A stretch of DNA of 53,424 nt from Comamonadaceae bacterium (GCA_004144865.1 SEAY01000017.1:1-53424), one strand, 5' to 3'. Shown: positions 24,064 through 32,952, numbered from the stretch's first letter. Made by a program: numbers and translations. The notes: generated by a model not told the origin, from the letters alone.

Positions 24064-25614
24064 ATGCATCCACTCAAACTCACCCTGGCCGCTACCATCG
24101 CCGCCGTGACCCTCGCATCGCAAACTCCCGCCGCGGCCGCGCCCTTCGTGCTCGAAGAGGCCACCGTCGACAGCATCCAGGCGGCGTACCGCAGCGGCTC
24201 GCTCACGGCCACGGAACTGGTGCAGCGCTACCTCGCGCGCATAGACGCTTATGACCGCAAGGGGCCCGCGTTGCGGGCCTTCATCACCGTCAACCCGAAT
24301 GCGCTGGCCGAAGCCGAGCGCCTGGACGCCGAATACAAGGCGAAGGGCGGGCGGGTAGGTCCGCTACATGGCATCCCGGTCGTGCTGAAGGACAACTTCA
24401 ACACGAAGGACCTGCCTACCACCGGCGGCAACGTGGCGATGAAGAACTCGCAGCCCGGCTCCGACGCGTTCACGGTGGACCGCATGCGGCGCGCCGGCGC
24501 CATCATCCTGGGCAAGACCAACCTGCAGGAGTTCGCGCGCGGCGGCGTCTCCACCAGCAGCCTGGGCGGCCAGGTGCTCAACCCGTACGACCTCACGCGC
24601 ACGCCGGGCGGCTCCAGCGGCGGCACCGGCGCGGCGCTCGCGGCCAACATGGCGGTGCTGGGCACGGGCAGCGACACGGGGCAATCGATCCGCTCGCCGG
24701 CGTCGGCCAACAGCCTGGTGGGTGTGCGGCCCACGCGCGGGCTGGTCAGCCGCGGCGGCGTGATGCCGAACAGCTTTACGCAGGACGAGATCGGCCCCAT
24801 CGCGCGCACGGTGAAGGACGCCGCATACCTGCTCGATGTGATGGTGGGCTACGATCCGCAGGATCCCGTCACGGCACTGGGTGTGGGCAAGGCGCCCGCC
24901 AGCTATGCGAAGGCCCTCGACGCGAAGGCGCTCTGGGGCGCGCGCATCGGCGTGATGGCCAACCTGTTCGGCAAGGAAGCGCGGCACGTCGACGTCAACC
25001 GCGTGATGGAGCAGGTGGTCCGCACCATGGAGGCGCAGGGCGCCACCATCGTGCGCTTCGAGGTCCCCGGTTATGAGCAGATCGCGGGGAACGTCGGCAC
25101 GGACCGCTTCGAGGCGCGTGCGGCCTTCGACAAGTACTTTGCCGAACTCGGTGCACAGGCGCCCGTCACCAGCTTCCGCCAGCTGGTGGATTCGCGCAGT
25201 GCGTCGCCCGACATCCAGAAGACGATGGAAGCGGAGATCGGCATCGAGGATGGCCTCTCCAACGCCACGTACCGCGAGCGCACGCTGAATCGCGAGAAGT
25301 TGCGCATCCTCGTGGCGGCACAGATGGCGGAGCACAAGCTGGATGCGATCCTCTATCCGCTGCAGCGCGTGCTGGTGGCCCGCGCCGGCCAGCCCGACCA
25401 GCCGGAGCGCAACGGCGTGCTGTCGCACGGCACGGGATTTCCGGCGGTGACGTTTCCGGGCGGCTTCTCGCCCGCGACGGCGACCGCGCCTATCGGGGTG
25501 CCGGTGGGCGCGGAGTTGCTGGGGCTGGATTACAGCGAGCCGAAGCTGCTGTCATTGGCGTATGCGTTCGAGCAGGCGGCACGCGTGCGCAAGCCGCCGG
25601 TGAGTACGCCCTGA
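24064..25614 (+). CDS. Secreted amidase-signature-family hydrolase
   Basis: 516 residues with a Sec signal peptide (cleavage near TPAAAAP). The Ser-cisSer-Lys triad is present: Lys109 (PVVLKDNFNT), Ser184/Ser185 (TPGGSSGGTG) and nucleophile Ser208 (GSDTGQSIRSPAS). The usual GG before the nucleophile is GQ, a variation seen in the amidase branch whose members carry signal peptides. It probably hydrolyses amide substrates in the periplasm. I chose the ATG at 24064 because it begins the signal peptide; an in-frame ATG at 24040 would add eight residues. Confidence 0.92.
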   Translation: MHPLKLTLAATIAAVTLASQTPAAAAPFVLEEATVDSIQAAYRSGSLTATELVQRYLARIDAYDRKGPALRAFITVNPNALAEAERLDAEYKAKGGRVGPLHGIPVVLKDNFNTKDLPTTGGNVAMKNSQPGSDAFTVDRMRRAGAIILGKTNLQEFARGGVSTSSLGGQVLNPYDLTRTPGGSSGGTGAALAANMAVLGTGSDTGQSIRSPASANSLVGVRPTRGLVSRGGVMPNSFTQDEIGPIARTVKDAAYLLDVMVGYDPQDPVTALGVGKAPASYAKALDAKALWGARIGVMANLFGKEARHVDVNRVMEQVVRTMEAQGATIVRFEVPGYEQIAGNVGTDRFEARAAFDKYFAELGAQAPVTSFRQLVDSRSASPDIQKTMEAEIGIEDGLSNATYRERTLNREKLRILVAAQMAEHKLDAILYPLQRVLVARAGQPDQPERNGVLSHGTGFPAVTFPGGFSPATATAPIGVPVGAELLGLDYSEPKLLSLAYAFEQAARVRKPPVSTP

Positions 25615-25617
25615 GGT

Positions 25618-25700
25618 GTTCCTCCCTCTCCCTCTGGGAGAGGGTTGGGGTGAGGGCGGCGGCGCCGCCGCCTGGATTGCGGGTCAAGCCCGCAATGACA
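25618..25700. repeat. Two adjacent dispersed palindromic elements
   Basis: CCCTCTCCCTCTGGGAGAGGG followed by TTGGGGTGAGGG, and then ATTGCGGGTCAAGCCCGCAAT, fill the gap between the convergent amidase and hydrolase genes. Both are hairpin-forming sequences of kinds found scattered between proteobacterial genes. They may act as a bidirectional end for both transcripts. Confidence 0.65.
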
Positions 25701-25709
25701 AGATCTTCT

Positions 25710-26564
25710 TCACCCCAGCAGCCGCAGCAACTCCCGATTGAACGCCTCCGCCGCCTCGTACTGGATCCAATGCCCCACATCGGGCACCAGCACCAGCTCG
25801 CCCAGCGTGGGTGCCGTCGCCAGCCGCGCCTTCAACTCCGGGATCGCATCCCGATACAGCGCATCCTCCTCGCCATAGATCGCATCCAGCGGGCAGCGGA
25901 TCTCCGGGAGCTTGTGCAGCAGGATGTCGGTGAGAGCCAGCTTGCGGCGGTGCATGCGGTCGCGCGGAACGTTGGCGGCCTGCAGCGATACGGCCAGGTC
26001 GTCGATCGCCTCGTCGTGATGGAGCATCAGCGTCGCCAGGTTGCTGCGGTGCGCAGCGCGCTGGCCTTCTTCGGTGGGCTGGTCGCGCCAGGAGGTCAGG
26101 GGCAGGCGGCGGCTGCGCAGGCCCAGGCCCGGTGCGCCCACCAGCACGAGACGCCGCAGCTGCTGCGGCGCGTCCACGGCCATCAGGGCGCCGCACAGGC
26201 CGCCGAAGGAAAAGCCCACGACGTCCACCGGCGCGTCGCCGAGCAGGTCGCGCATTCCCTTCGCCAATGCCGGAGCGACCGCATCCGCATCCTGTCCTTC
26301 CGCCGGCTGAGCCGAGTCGCCGAAGCCGGGCAGGTCGGGCACCACCACGCGGCGGCCGGCGGCAGCCAGGGCCTCCACATTGCGGATCCAGTGCGTCCAG
26401 CTGCCGCTGCCGCCATGCAGCAGGACGAGCGGCTCGCCGTCGCCCCAGGTGTGCCAGACGAGATCGCCGTCGCCGCAGGGCGTGGTGTGGCGACGGGCGA
26501 GGGCCTGGATGCGCAGGGCTTCGGGCGGGAGGTGCGTGGCAAGGGGGGCGGACGGGGACTGCAT
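25710..26564 (-). CDS. Alpha/beta hydrolase
   Basis: 284 residues. The alpha/beta-hydrolase pattern is clear: oxyanion-hole LLHGGSGSWTHW, PDLPGFGDS, the nucleophile elbow VVGFSFGGLCG (Ser), an acid in IYGEEDALY and the catalytic His in PDVGHWIQYE. It has no signal peptide, so it is cytoplasmic. The layout resembles C-C bond hydrolases of the MhpC/BphD type and other small-ester hydrolases; the substrate is not determinable. An ATG three codons upstream (26573) is an alternative start. The next gene on the strand, cardiolipin synthase, ends 23 bp upstream. Confidence 0.92.
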   Translation of the reverse strand: MQSPSAPLATHLPPEALRIQALARRHTTPCGDGDLVWHTWGDGEPLVLLHGGSGSWTHWIRNVEALAAAGRRVVVPDLPGFGDSAQPAEGQDADAVAPALAKGMRDLLGDAPVDVVGFSFGGLCGALMAVDAPQQLRRLVLVGAPGLGLRSRRLPLTSWRDQPTEEGQRAAHRSNLATLMLHHDEAIDDLAVSLQAANVPRDRMHRRKLALTDILLHKLPEIRCPLDAIYGEEDALYRDAIPELKARLATAPTLGELVLVPDVGHWIQYEAAEAFNRELLRLLG

Positions 26565-26587
26565 GGCCCGCATTCTGCCAACGCGCC

Positions 26588-27850
26588 TCAGAGCACGTCG
26601 TTCAGCAGGTACGCCGCCTTGTCCTGGAGCTTGTGCAGCCAGCCGCGCCGGCTCCACTCTTCCTGCGTCACCTCGTTGGCGCGCTGCACGTACTTCTCGA
26701 AGATCGCGTCGAACTGCCCCGCGATGCGCTTGTCCAGGATGCCCAGCGTGATCTCGTCGTTCGTGTCGAACGAGCGGTCGTCGAAGTTGGTGGAGCCCAC
26801 CGCGCTCCAGCAGCGATCCACCGTCATGATCTTCTGGTGCAGCAGCGTGTGCGGGTACTCGAACAGGCGCACGCCGGAGCGCAGCATCTGCTCGAAGTGG
26901 TAGTGGCCCGCATGCTGGACCATCGGCGCATCGGAGCCGCTGGTGGCCGGCATCAGCACGCGCACGTCCACGCCGCGCTTCACCGCCGCCGCCATGGCGT
27001 CCAGCGCCTCGCGCTTGGGGATGAAGTACGGGTTCTGGATCCAGATGCGCTCGCGCGCCAGGCACAGCACGGTGTGGTGCAGGATCTTCACGGCCGGCGC
27101 GGAGTTCTCCGGCTTCACGAACGCGGCGTGGATGGGGATGTCACCCGCCTTGTGCAGCACCGGGAAGACCGCGTCGCCCACGAACAGCTCGCCGGTCGTG
27201 CCGGCCCAGTTCTCGCTGAAGGCGCCCTGGATGCTGTGCACGATGGGGCCGTGCAGCCAGACGCTCACGTCGGACCAGTGCACGTGGTCTTCCGCATCGC
27301 CGAGCCATTCGTCGGTGATGCAGTGGCCGCCGACGAAAGCCTCCTTGCCGTCGATCACGCAGATCTTGCGGTGGTCGCGGTCGTTGAGCACGCCTATGGT
27401 GTAGACCGAGCGCTTGTGGAAGAAGTGCACCTTGCAGCCCGCCTCGCGCATGCGATCCACCAGGTCGGTCTCGATCTTGCGAGATCCCTGGGCGTCCATC
27501 AGCACGCGCACGGGCACGCCGGCGCGGGCGCGCTCCATGAAGGCGTTGGCCAGGCGCGTTCCCAGCTCGCCCGGCTTCCACAGGAAGGTCTCGAAATGCA
27601 CGCTGTGCTGTGCCGCGGCGATGCGCTGCACCAGCACGTCGTAGAAGCCGCCGTTCTCCAGCACCTGCACCGAGTTGCCTTCCACCGAGGTGCTCAGGCT
27701 CAAGCCGGAGAGGGAGGGCATCAGCTTGTCGATGCCGCAGTCGGCCTTCACCTGCAGGACGGGGCTGCGGTGCCGGCGGATGGACCAGATCACCATCACC
27801 AGCACCACGACGAGCGCGAACGAGATCCAGATCCAGACCGGCGAATCCAT
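26588..27850 (-). CDS. Cardiolipin synthase (phospholipase D family)
   Basis: 420 residues with one N-terminal membrane helix (about 4-24) and two PLD catalytic motifs: His160/Lys162/Asp167 (DHRKICVIDG) and His338/Lys340/Asp345 (HQKIMTVDRCW followed by GSTNFDDRS). These are the residues that form the phosphatidyl-enzyme intermediate. A single membrane helix and this length are closest to the ClsB/ClsC-like group rather than ClsA, which has two helices. It makes cardiolipin or related lipids at the inner membrane. Confidence 0.93.
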   Translation of the reverse strand: MDSPVWIWISFALVVVLVMVIWSIRRHRSPVLQVKADCGIDKLMPSLSGLSLSTSVEGNSVQVLENGGFYDVLVQRIAAAQHSVHFETFLWKPGELGTRLANAFMERARAGVPVRVLMDAQGSRKIETDLVDRMREAGCKVHFFHKRSVYTIGVLNDRDHRKICVIDGKEAFVGGHCITDEWLGDAEDHVHWSDVSVWLHGPIVHSIQGAFSENWAGTTGELFVGDAVFPVLHKAGDIPIHAAFVKPENSAPAVKILHHTVLCLARERIWIQNPYFIPKREALDAMAAAVKRGVDVRVLMPATSGSDAPMVQHAGHYHFEQMLRSGVRLFEYPHTLLHQKIMTVDRCWSAVGSTNFDDRSFDTNDEITLGILDKRIAGQFDAIFEKYVQRANEVTQEEWSRRGWLHKLQDKAAYLLNDVL

Positions 27851-27991
27851 GCTTGCTTCTTCCTGTTGTCAGCCCTCCATCGTGGCTGATCAGCGCGACG
27901 GCTGAGGTACGCCTTTGCCGCAGCGCGGCGCAGGCGGCGTCTGGCAAGGTGGTGCAGCGAGGGCTGCGCGGCTAGACTTCGGGCAACGCAA

Positions 27992-28018
27992 CGGTGGCAG
28001 CGAAACTGCCCACCCTAC
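27992..28018. repeat. Decayed copy of the 7655-7686 hairpin element
   Basis: ACGGTGGCAG-CGAAA-CTGCCCACCCTACTT keeps one intact arm of the 7655-7686 palindrome (CTGCCCACCCTA) and a degenerate other arm. It lies in the gap upstream of the dehydrogenase gene, ending 12 bp before its start. Confidence 0.5.
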
Positions 28019-28030
28019 TTGGCCACATCA

Positions 28031-29086
28031 ATGACCACTGCCCGCTACGCCGCCGCCGCACTGAACACCTTCGCCCGCGATCTCCTCACCGCTGCCGGCA
28101 TGCCCGGCGACAAGGCGCAGGCCGTGGCGGACATCCTGGGCGAGGGCGACCTGCTCGGCCACACGACGCACGGCCTGCAGCTTCTGCCGTCCTACCTGCG
28201 CGAGATCGAGTCCGGCTCCATGCGCGTGGACGGCGGCCCCGAGGTGATCCACGAATCGCCCGCGGCGCTCACCTGGCACGGCCGCCGGCTGCCGGGGCCC
28301 TGGCTGGTACTGCAGGCACTGGACGCGGCCGCCGCGATGGCGCGCCGTTGCGGCACCGGGACCGTGGTGATCCGCCAGAGCCACCACATCGCCTGCCTGG
28401 CCGCCTTCCACAAGCGCGCGACGGACCAGGGGCTGATGATGATCCTGGCTTCGTCCGATGCGAACTCGGCGAGCGTCGCGCCCTATGGCGGCCTCGATCC
28501 GGTGTTCACGCCGAACCCGATCTCCGTCGGCATCCCCACCAGCGCCGCGCCCATCGTCACGGACATCTCGACGTCCGCCACCACCAACGGCCTCACCGGC
28601 CGGCTGCACCAGGAGGGCGGCAAGCTCCCCGCGGAGTGGCTGATCGACGGGCACGGCAAGCCGTCTAACGATCCCGCCGTGCTGTTCGACGAACCCAAGG
28701 GCACCATCCTGCCGCTAGGCGGGCTGGACTCGGGACACAAGGGCTACGGCCTGTCGTTGACGGTCGAAGCGCTCACGGGCGGCCTCGCCGGTTTCGGCCG
28801 CGCGGACCCGAAGCAGGGCTGGGGCGCGACCGTGTTCCTGCAGATCCTGGACCCGGCGGCATTCGCCGGCACGCAGGATTTCGTGCGGCAGATGGACGAG
28901 GTCGCGCGGCAATGCCACGCCTCGCGTCCGGCGCAGCCGGGGCGCGCCGTGCGGCTGCCGGGCGAGAAGGGTTACGCGTTGATGGAGCAGCAGCGCCGTG
29001 AAGGCGTGGCGCTGCATCCGGGGATCATGGAAGCGCTGCAGCCGTGGGCGGAAAAGTTGAAGGTGAAGGCGCCCGAGCCGCAGTGA
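28031..29086 (+). CDS. Malate/L-lactate/ureidoglycolate dehydrogenase-family NAD(P)-dependent oxidoreductase
   Basis: 351 residues of the Ldh_2 family, which has its own non-Rossmann NAD(P) fold and oxidises 2-hydroxy acids. Visible signatures are DLLGHTTHGLQLLP near residue 45, a conserved SHHIACL segment (His pair), TPNPISVGIPT and the C-terminal GHKGYGLSLTVEALTGGL. I chose the ATG at 28031 (MTTARYAAAAL). It converges on the TctA gene of the TTT operon, with a palindromic element between them, so a carboxylate imported by that transporter could be its substrate. That link is only positional. Confidence 0.9.
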   Translation: MTTARYAAAALNTFARDLLTAAGMPGDKAQAVADILGEGDLLGHTTHGLQLLPSYLREIESGSMRVDGGPEVIHESPAALTWHGRRLPGPWLVLQALDAAAAMARRCGTGTVVIRQSHHIACLAAFHKRATDQGLMMILASSDANSASVAPYGGLDPVFTPNPISVGIPTSAAPIVTDISTSATTNGLTGRLHQEGGKLPAEWLIDGHGKPSNDPAVLFDEPKGTILPLGGLDSGHKGYGLSLTVEALTGGLAGFGRADPKQGWGATVFLQILDPAAFAGTQDFVRQMDEVARQCHASRPAQPGRAVRLPGEKGYALMEQQRREGVALHPGIMEALQPWAEKLKVKAPEPQ

Positions 29087-29087
29087 T

Positions 29088-29150
29088 CGTCGTCCCCGCG
29101 CAGGCGGGGACCCAGGGCGCCCTGGATTCCCGCCTGCGCGGGAATGACGG
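29088..29150. repeat. Dispersed palindromic element (copy B), between convergent genes
   Basis: Two opposed modules, CCCCGCGCAGGCGGGG-ACCCAGGG and CCCTGGATTCCCGCCTGCGCGGG split around a CGC spacer, form a larger inverted repeat of about 60 bp flanked by CGTC and GACG. It occupies nearly all of the 67-bp gap between the dehydrogenase and TctA stops and could terminate both transcripts. Confidence 0.85.
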
Positions 29151-29153
29151 AGT

Positions 29154-30656
29154 TCAGGCCGGCACCGCCGCCCGCCGCGCGCGCACCATCCGCAGCACCG
29201 CCGGCAGGAACCACACCAGCATCGTCACCGCCGCCAGGCCCAGCGCGATCGGGCGCGAGAAGAAGGCGCCGAGGTCGCCGTTGGACTTGATCATCGAGGT
29301 GATGAAGTTCTCCTCCAGCATCCCGCCCAGCACCACGCCCAGGATGGCCGGCGCGATCGGGAAGCGGTTCGCCTCCAGCACGTAGGCGATCACACCCGCC
29401 AGCAGCATGATCCCGATGTCGAAGGCCGTGTTGTTGATGGCGAAGGTGCCGACGATGCAGAACAGCAGGATCAGCGGCATCAGGATGTTGCGCGGCACCT
29501 TGAGGATGCGCTTGGCCACCTTGATGCACAGCAGCCCCAGCGGCACCATGATGATGTTGGCGATGATGAACAGCAGGAACACTGCATAGATGTTCTGCGG
29601 GTTGGTGGTGAAGAGCGTCGGGCCCGGGTTCATGTTCTTCATGTACAGCACGCCGATCACGATGGCCGTGATCGAATCGCCGGGAATGCCGAACACCAGC
29701 GCCGGGATCCATGCGCCGGCCAGCGCGCTGTTATTCGCGGCACCCGACTCCACGATGCCTTCCACGTGCCCGGTGCCGAACTTCTGCGGTTCCTTCGAGA
29801 ACTTCTTGCTCATGGCGTAGGACATCCAGGCCGCGATGTCCGCACCGGCGCCGGGCAGGGCGCCCACCGCCGTCCCCAGCGTGCTGCCACGCAGGATCTG
29901 CACGGGATAGCGCTTGGCCAGTTCCCACTGCCCGCGCATCACGTTGCCGACCTTCTCCACCACCAGTTCCGCCGGCGGGCTGGTGTCCACTACGTAGCGG
30001 ATCACCTCCGAGATCGCGAACATGCCGATCATCATCGGGATCATGCCGATGCCGCCCATGAGGTCCGCGTTGCCGAAGGTGAAGCGCGGATGCCCGGCCG
30101 GGTTGCCCAGGCCGACGCACGCCACCAGCAGCCCAAGCAGCAGCGTCACGAGCCCCTTGAGCGGCTGGTCGGTGGTGATGAAGATCGCGCAGGTCAGCCC
30201 GAGCAGCACCAGCCAGAAGTACTCGAAGGAGCTGAAGTTGAGCGCGAATTCCGCGAGCGCCGGAGCCGCGAGGATCAGCACCACGGTGCCGAACAGGCCG
30301 CCCATCGCGGAGAACACCAGTCCCGCGCCCAGCGCCAGTTCGGCCTGGCCCTTGCGCGTCATCGCATAGGCTTCGTCGGTGTACGCAGCCGAAGCCGGCG
30401 TGCCCGGGATGCGCAGCAGGCAGCCGGGAATGTCGCCGGAGAAGATCGCCATGGCGGTGGCGGTGACCATCGCGGCGATGGCCGGGATGGGCGGCATGAA
30501 GAAGGTCACCGGCACCAGCAGCGCCGTGGCCATCGTGGCGCTGAGGCCCGGGACCGCGCCGACGAACAGGCCGAACAGGGCGGCCAGCACCATCGTGAGC
30601 AGCGTGCCCGGCTCGAAGACCATCGCGAACGCCTGCAGGACCGCGGCGCTCGTCAC
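29154..30656 (-). CDS. tctA: TTT transporter large permease TctA
   Basis: 500 residues with about 12 membrane segments. TctA signatures include FGLFVGAVPGLSATMA near residue 25, RIPGTPASAAYTDEAYAM, the conserved GALPGAGADIAAWMSY and VFGIPGDSITAIVIG. The GTG start at 30656 overlaps the TctB stop (GTGA), so the two are translated together. It forms the proton- or sodium-coupled carboxylate channel of the inner membrane with TctB. It may also serve the orphan Bug receptors in this window (2182 and 38249). Confidence 0.96.
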   Translation of the reverse strand: MTSAAVLQAFAMVFEPGTLLTMVLAALFGLFVGAVPGLSATMATALLVPVTFFMPPIPAIAAMVTATAMAIFSGDIPGCLLRIPGTPASAAYTDEAYAMTRKGQAELALGAGLVFSAMGGLFGTVVLILAAPALAEFALNFSSFEYFWLVLLGLTCAIFITTDQPLKGLVTLLLGLLVACVGLGNPAGHPRFTFGNADLMGGIGMIPMMIGMFAISEVIRYVVDTSPPAELVVEKVGNVMRGQWELAKRYPVQILRGSTLGTAVGALPGAGADIAAWMSYAMSKKFSKEPQKFGTGHVEGIVESGAANNSALAGAWIPALVFGIPGDSITAIVIGVLYMKNMNPGPTLFTTNPQNIYAVFLLFIIANIIMVPLGLLCIKVAKRILKVPRNILMPLILLFCIVGTFAINNTAFDIGIMLLAGVIAYVLEANRFPIAPAILGVVLGGMLEENFITSMIKSNGDLGAFFSRPIALGLAAVTMLVWFLPAVLRMVRARRAAVPA

Positions 30657-31126
30657 CAGGCCACCCCCTTCAGCACGCCCCAGGGCAGCGGCACCTTCAG
30701 CAGCTTGTAGAAGGCCGTGTGCACCAGCAGCGATGCGATCACCGCGATGCCGATGGCCGCCGCCGGCCGCACGCGCAGCACGAGGAACAGCGCGGCCAGG
30801 ATGATCGCCGCGGTGGGAAGGAAGCCGAGCGCCTCCGACGCGAAGATGTAGAACACGACGGAGCCCAGCAGCACTGCGAGCGCCAGCACGTGCCGCGGCG
30901 AACGCACCCAGTCGTCCCATGCCAGCCAGCGCCGCTCCGCGCGCAATCGCCAGCCGCGCGCGACCAGCAGCACGCCGGCGACGCACAGGCCGGCCGCGAT
31001 GAGGCCGGGAAAGAGGGCCGGACCCACGGGTTGCCCGGGGATCTTGGGATAGCCCTGAACGGCGACCAGCACGGTCGCGCCCAAGGCCATCAACAGGAGG
31101 CCGAAGACGGCGTCATTGAGTTTCAT
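30653..31126 (-). CDS. tctB: TTT transporter small permease TctB
   Basis: 157 residues with four predicted membrane segments and the DctQ-like TctB pattern: FGLLLMALGATVLV at the N-terminus, then YPKIPGQPVGPALFPGLIA. It lies between the receptor gene and tctA and overlaps tctA by four bases. The 101-bp gap to the receptor gene holds a palindromic element (31158-31227). Confidence 0.93.
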   Translation of the reverse strand: MKLNDAVFGLLLMALGATVLVAVQGYPKIPGQPVGPALFPGLIAAGLCVAGVLLVARGWRLRAERRWLAWDDWVRSPRHVLALAVLLGSVVFYIFASEALGFLPTAAIILAALFLVLRVRPAAAIGIAVIASLLVHTAFYKLLKVPLPWGVLKGVAW

Positions 31127-31157
31127 GGTTCTCCGTCATGCGCGCGCAGGCATGTCC

Positions 31158-31227
31158 CGTCATTCCCGCGCAGGCGGGAAGCCAGGAAGGCGAATGCCCT
31201 GGGTCCCCGCCTGCGCGGGGACGACGG
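31158..31227. repeat. Dispersed palindromic element (copy C), inside the TTT operon
   Basis: CCCGCGCAGGCGGG and CCCCGCCTGCGCGGGG in opposite orientation, flanked by CGTC and GACG, lie between the receptor gene and tctB. Located right after the receptor stop, it could stabilise the receptor mRNA or reduce read-through into the permease genes, as REP elements do in some E. coli transport operons. Confidence 0.85.
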
Positions 31228-32211
31228 TTATTTCGCGATCCCCACCGCCTTCATCGTCGCGCCCAGTTCGGCGTCGGACTTGGCCATGAACTTGCCGAAC
31301 TCCTCCGGCCCCGCATACACGACCCCGAAGCCGCGGCTGGCCATGAAGTCGGTGTACTCCTTGCTGTTGGCGGTCTTGCGCACCACGGCCGCGAGCTTGT
31401 CGCGCACGTCGTTGGGGATGCCCTTGGGCGCCACGATGCCGCGCCACGCCGCCATCGTCCAGTCGCTGCCCAGCGAGGCCTTGAGTGTCGGCACGTTCGG
31501 GTACAGCGCCGCCGGCTTGTCGTTCATGATCGCAAGGCTCTTCACCTTGCCGGCGTCGATGAGCGAGCGCGCTTCGGGCAGCGACACCGGGGCGATCTCC
31601 ACGCCGCCAGCCACCATGTCCTGCAGGCCGGGTGCGGCGCCGTTGCTGGGCACCCAGGGCACGGCGGCCGGGTCGATCTTCTGGTCGCGCAGCAGGCCGG
31701 CAAGCGCCAGGTGCCAGATGCCGCCCTGGCCCGTGCCGGAAGCCTTGTACTTGCCGGGATTGGCCTTGATGGCGGCCAGCAGGTCCTGCACCGTCTTGTA
31801 GGGCGCGTCGGCGCGCACCTGCACGCCGGCCGGGTCCGCGTTGACCAGGCCGATGGGGGTGTACGAGGCGCCGGTGAGTTCCGTCAGGCCCTGCCAGTGC
31901 ATCATGCCGATCTCCACCGTGGCCAGGCCGATCGTGTAGCCGTCGGCCGGTGCCGAGGCGATGGCCGCGTGGCCCACGACGCCGCTGCCGCCCGTGCGGT
32001 TGACCACGTTGACGGGCTGGCCGAGTTCCTTCTCCATCAGGCTGGCGAGGATGCGCGCCGTGGCGTCGGTGCCGCCGCCCGCGCCCCAGGGCACGATGAG
32101 CGTGATGGGCCGGGCCGGGTAGTTCTGCGCGGCGGCGGGCAGGGCGGAGGCGGCCAGGGCCACCGCGGCGAAGGCGCCGGCGATCAGCGTGCGGCGGGAA
32201 GGACGGGTCAT
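31228..32211 (-). CDS. tctC: Bug-family TTT receptor of the complete transporter
   Basis: 327 residues; the N-terminal signal has a twin-arginine-like SRRTLIAG motif before AALAAS and cleaves near AAAQN. The Bug signatures are YPARPITLIVPWGAGGGTD and NRTGGSGVVGHAAIASA. I chose the ATG at 32211 because AAGGAG is 8 bp upstream; the ATG at 32217 leaves only 2 bp. It is the first gene of a full tctC-tctB-tctA set. WGAGGGTD replaces the FPAGGATD of the copy at 2182, so ligand specificity probably differs. Confidence 0.95.
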   Translation of the reverse strand: MTRPSRRTLIAGAFAAVALAASALPAAAQNYPARPITLIVPWGAGGGTDATARILASLMEKELGQPVNVVNRTGGSGVVGHAAIASAPADGYTIGLATVEIGMMHWQGLTELTGASYTPIGLVNADPAGVQVRADAPYKTVQDLLAAIKANPGKYKASGTGQGGIWHLALAGLLRDQKIDPAAVPWVPSNGAAPGLQDMVAGGVEIAPVSLPEARSLIDAGKVKSLAIMNDKPAALYPNVPTLKASLGSDWTMAAWRGIVAPKGIPNDVRDKLAAVVRKTANSKEYTDFMASRGFGVVYAGPEEFGKFMAKSDAELGATMKAVGIAK

Positions 32212-32442
32212 GCGCATGTCTCCTTGCGTCGCGTTGGTGTGGGATGGTGCGACTGCGGCTGAATCTACGACGGCCGGGCGTGCGCGGCACTAGGGACAAC
32301 CCACGCCGGGCTGCTGGCAGTACTTTCGTATCCCGGCGACCGCGCATGTCCCTGTTGCGCGCGCGGCGCCTCCCAAGAGGCCGATGCGCGCCGGCGAAGC
32401 GGGTGCTAAGTTTGCATTCACCACGCGCCGCAGGAGAGCGCC

Positions 32443-32580
32443 ATGCAGTTCCTCCAGCAACTCACCCACGCCGTTCCCGCGTCGTACGCGGAAAGTCCCA
32501 TCGCCCACTCCGTCGAGTTGTGGGTGCTGCTGATCGCCGCGGGCGTGCTGCTCCTCGAGTGGCTGGCCTCGCGCCGCTGA
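32443..32580 (+). CDS. 45-residue single-pass membrane protein
   Basis: The frame reads MQFLQQLTHAVPASYAESPI then a hydrophobic stretch VELWVLLIAAGVLLLEWLA and a basic SRR end, so it should be N-out, with its positive tail inside. A good ribosome-binding site (CAGGAGAGCGCC) precedes the ATG. It lies between the TctC promoter region and the cytochrome c gene, and nothing else in the gap explains the coding-like sequence. The family is not recognised. Confidence 0.65.
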   Translation: MQFLQQLTHAVPASYAESPIAHSVELWVLLIAAGVLLLEWLASRR

Positions 32581-32652
32581 GGGCTTGACCCAGCGCAAGC
32601 ACAGTGCGGCCGGCTCCCCTACGATGGGATCCGGCTTCCCTCCAGGTGCACC

Positions 32653-32952
32653 ATGCGTCTTCCCGTCTTCGTGCTGGCGCTCGCCGCCGCCTCCGGCCTG
32701 CAGGCCCAGCCCGCGCCGTCCGCGCAGCGGGGCCAGCTGCTCTACCAGAACCACTGCGTGGAGTGCCACTCCGTGCGCATGCACTGGCGGGACCAGCGCC
32801 TGGTGCGCGACTGGCCCACGCTGAAATACCAGGTGTCGCGCTGGCAGGGCGTGGCCCGTCTCGAGTGGAGCGAGCAGGACATCGACGACGTCGCGCGCTA
32901 CCTCAACGACACCATCTACGGGTTCCCGCGGGCGACCACGGCAAGGCGTTGA
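32653..32952 (+). CDS. Small periplasmic c-type cytochrome without a canonical Met ligand
   Basis: 99 residues with a signal peptide ending near LQAQP and a single CVECH haem motif. The only Met after the haem site is three residues behind it (SVRMHWRDQ), too close for the usual sixth ligand. The helix EQDIDDVARYLND has no Met before it. The MHWRDQ-LVRDWPTLK stretch, rich in His and Trp, suggests a different distal ligand. The redox partner is unknown; the SUI1-type gene follows 28 bp downstream. Confidence 0.85.
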   Translation: MRLPVFVLALAAASGLQAQPAPSAQRGQLLYQNHCVECHSVRMHWRDQRLVRDWPTLKYQVSRWQGVARLEWSEQDIDDVARYLNDTIYGFPRATTARR

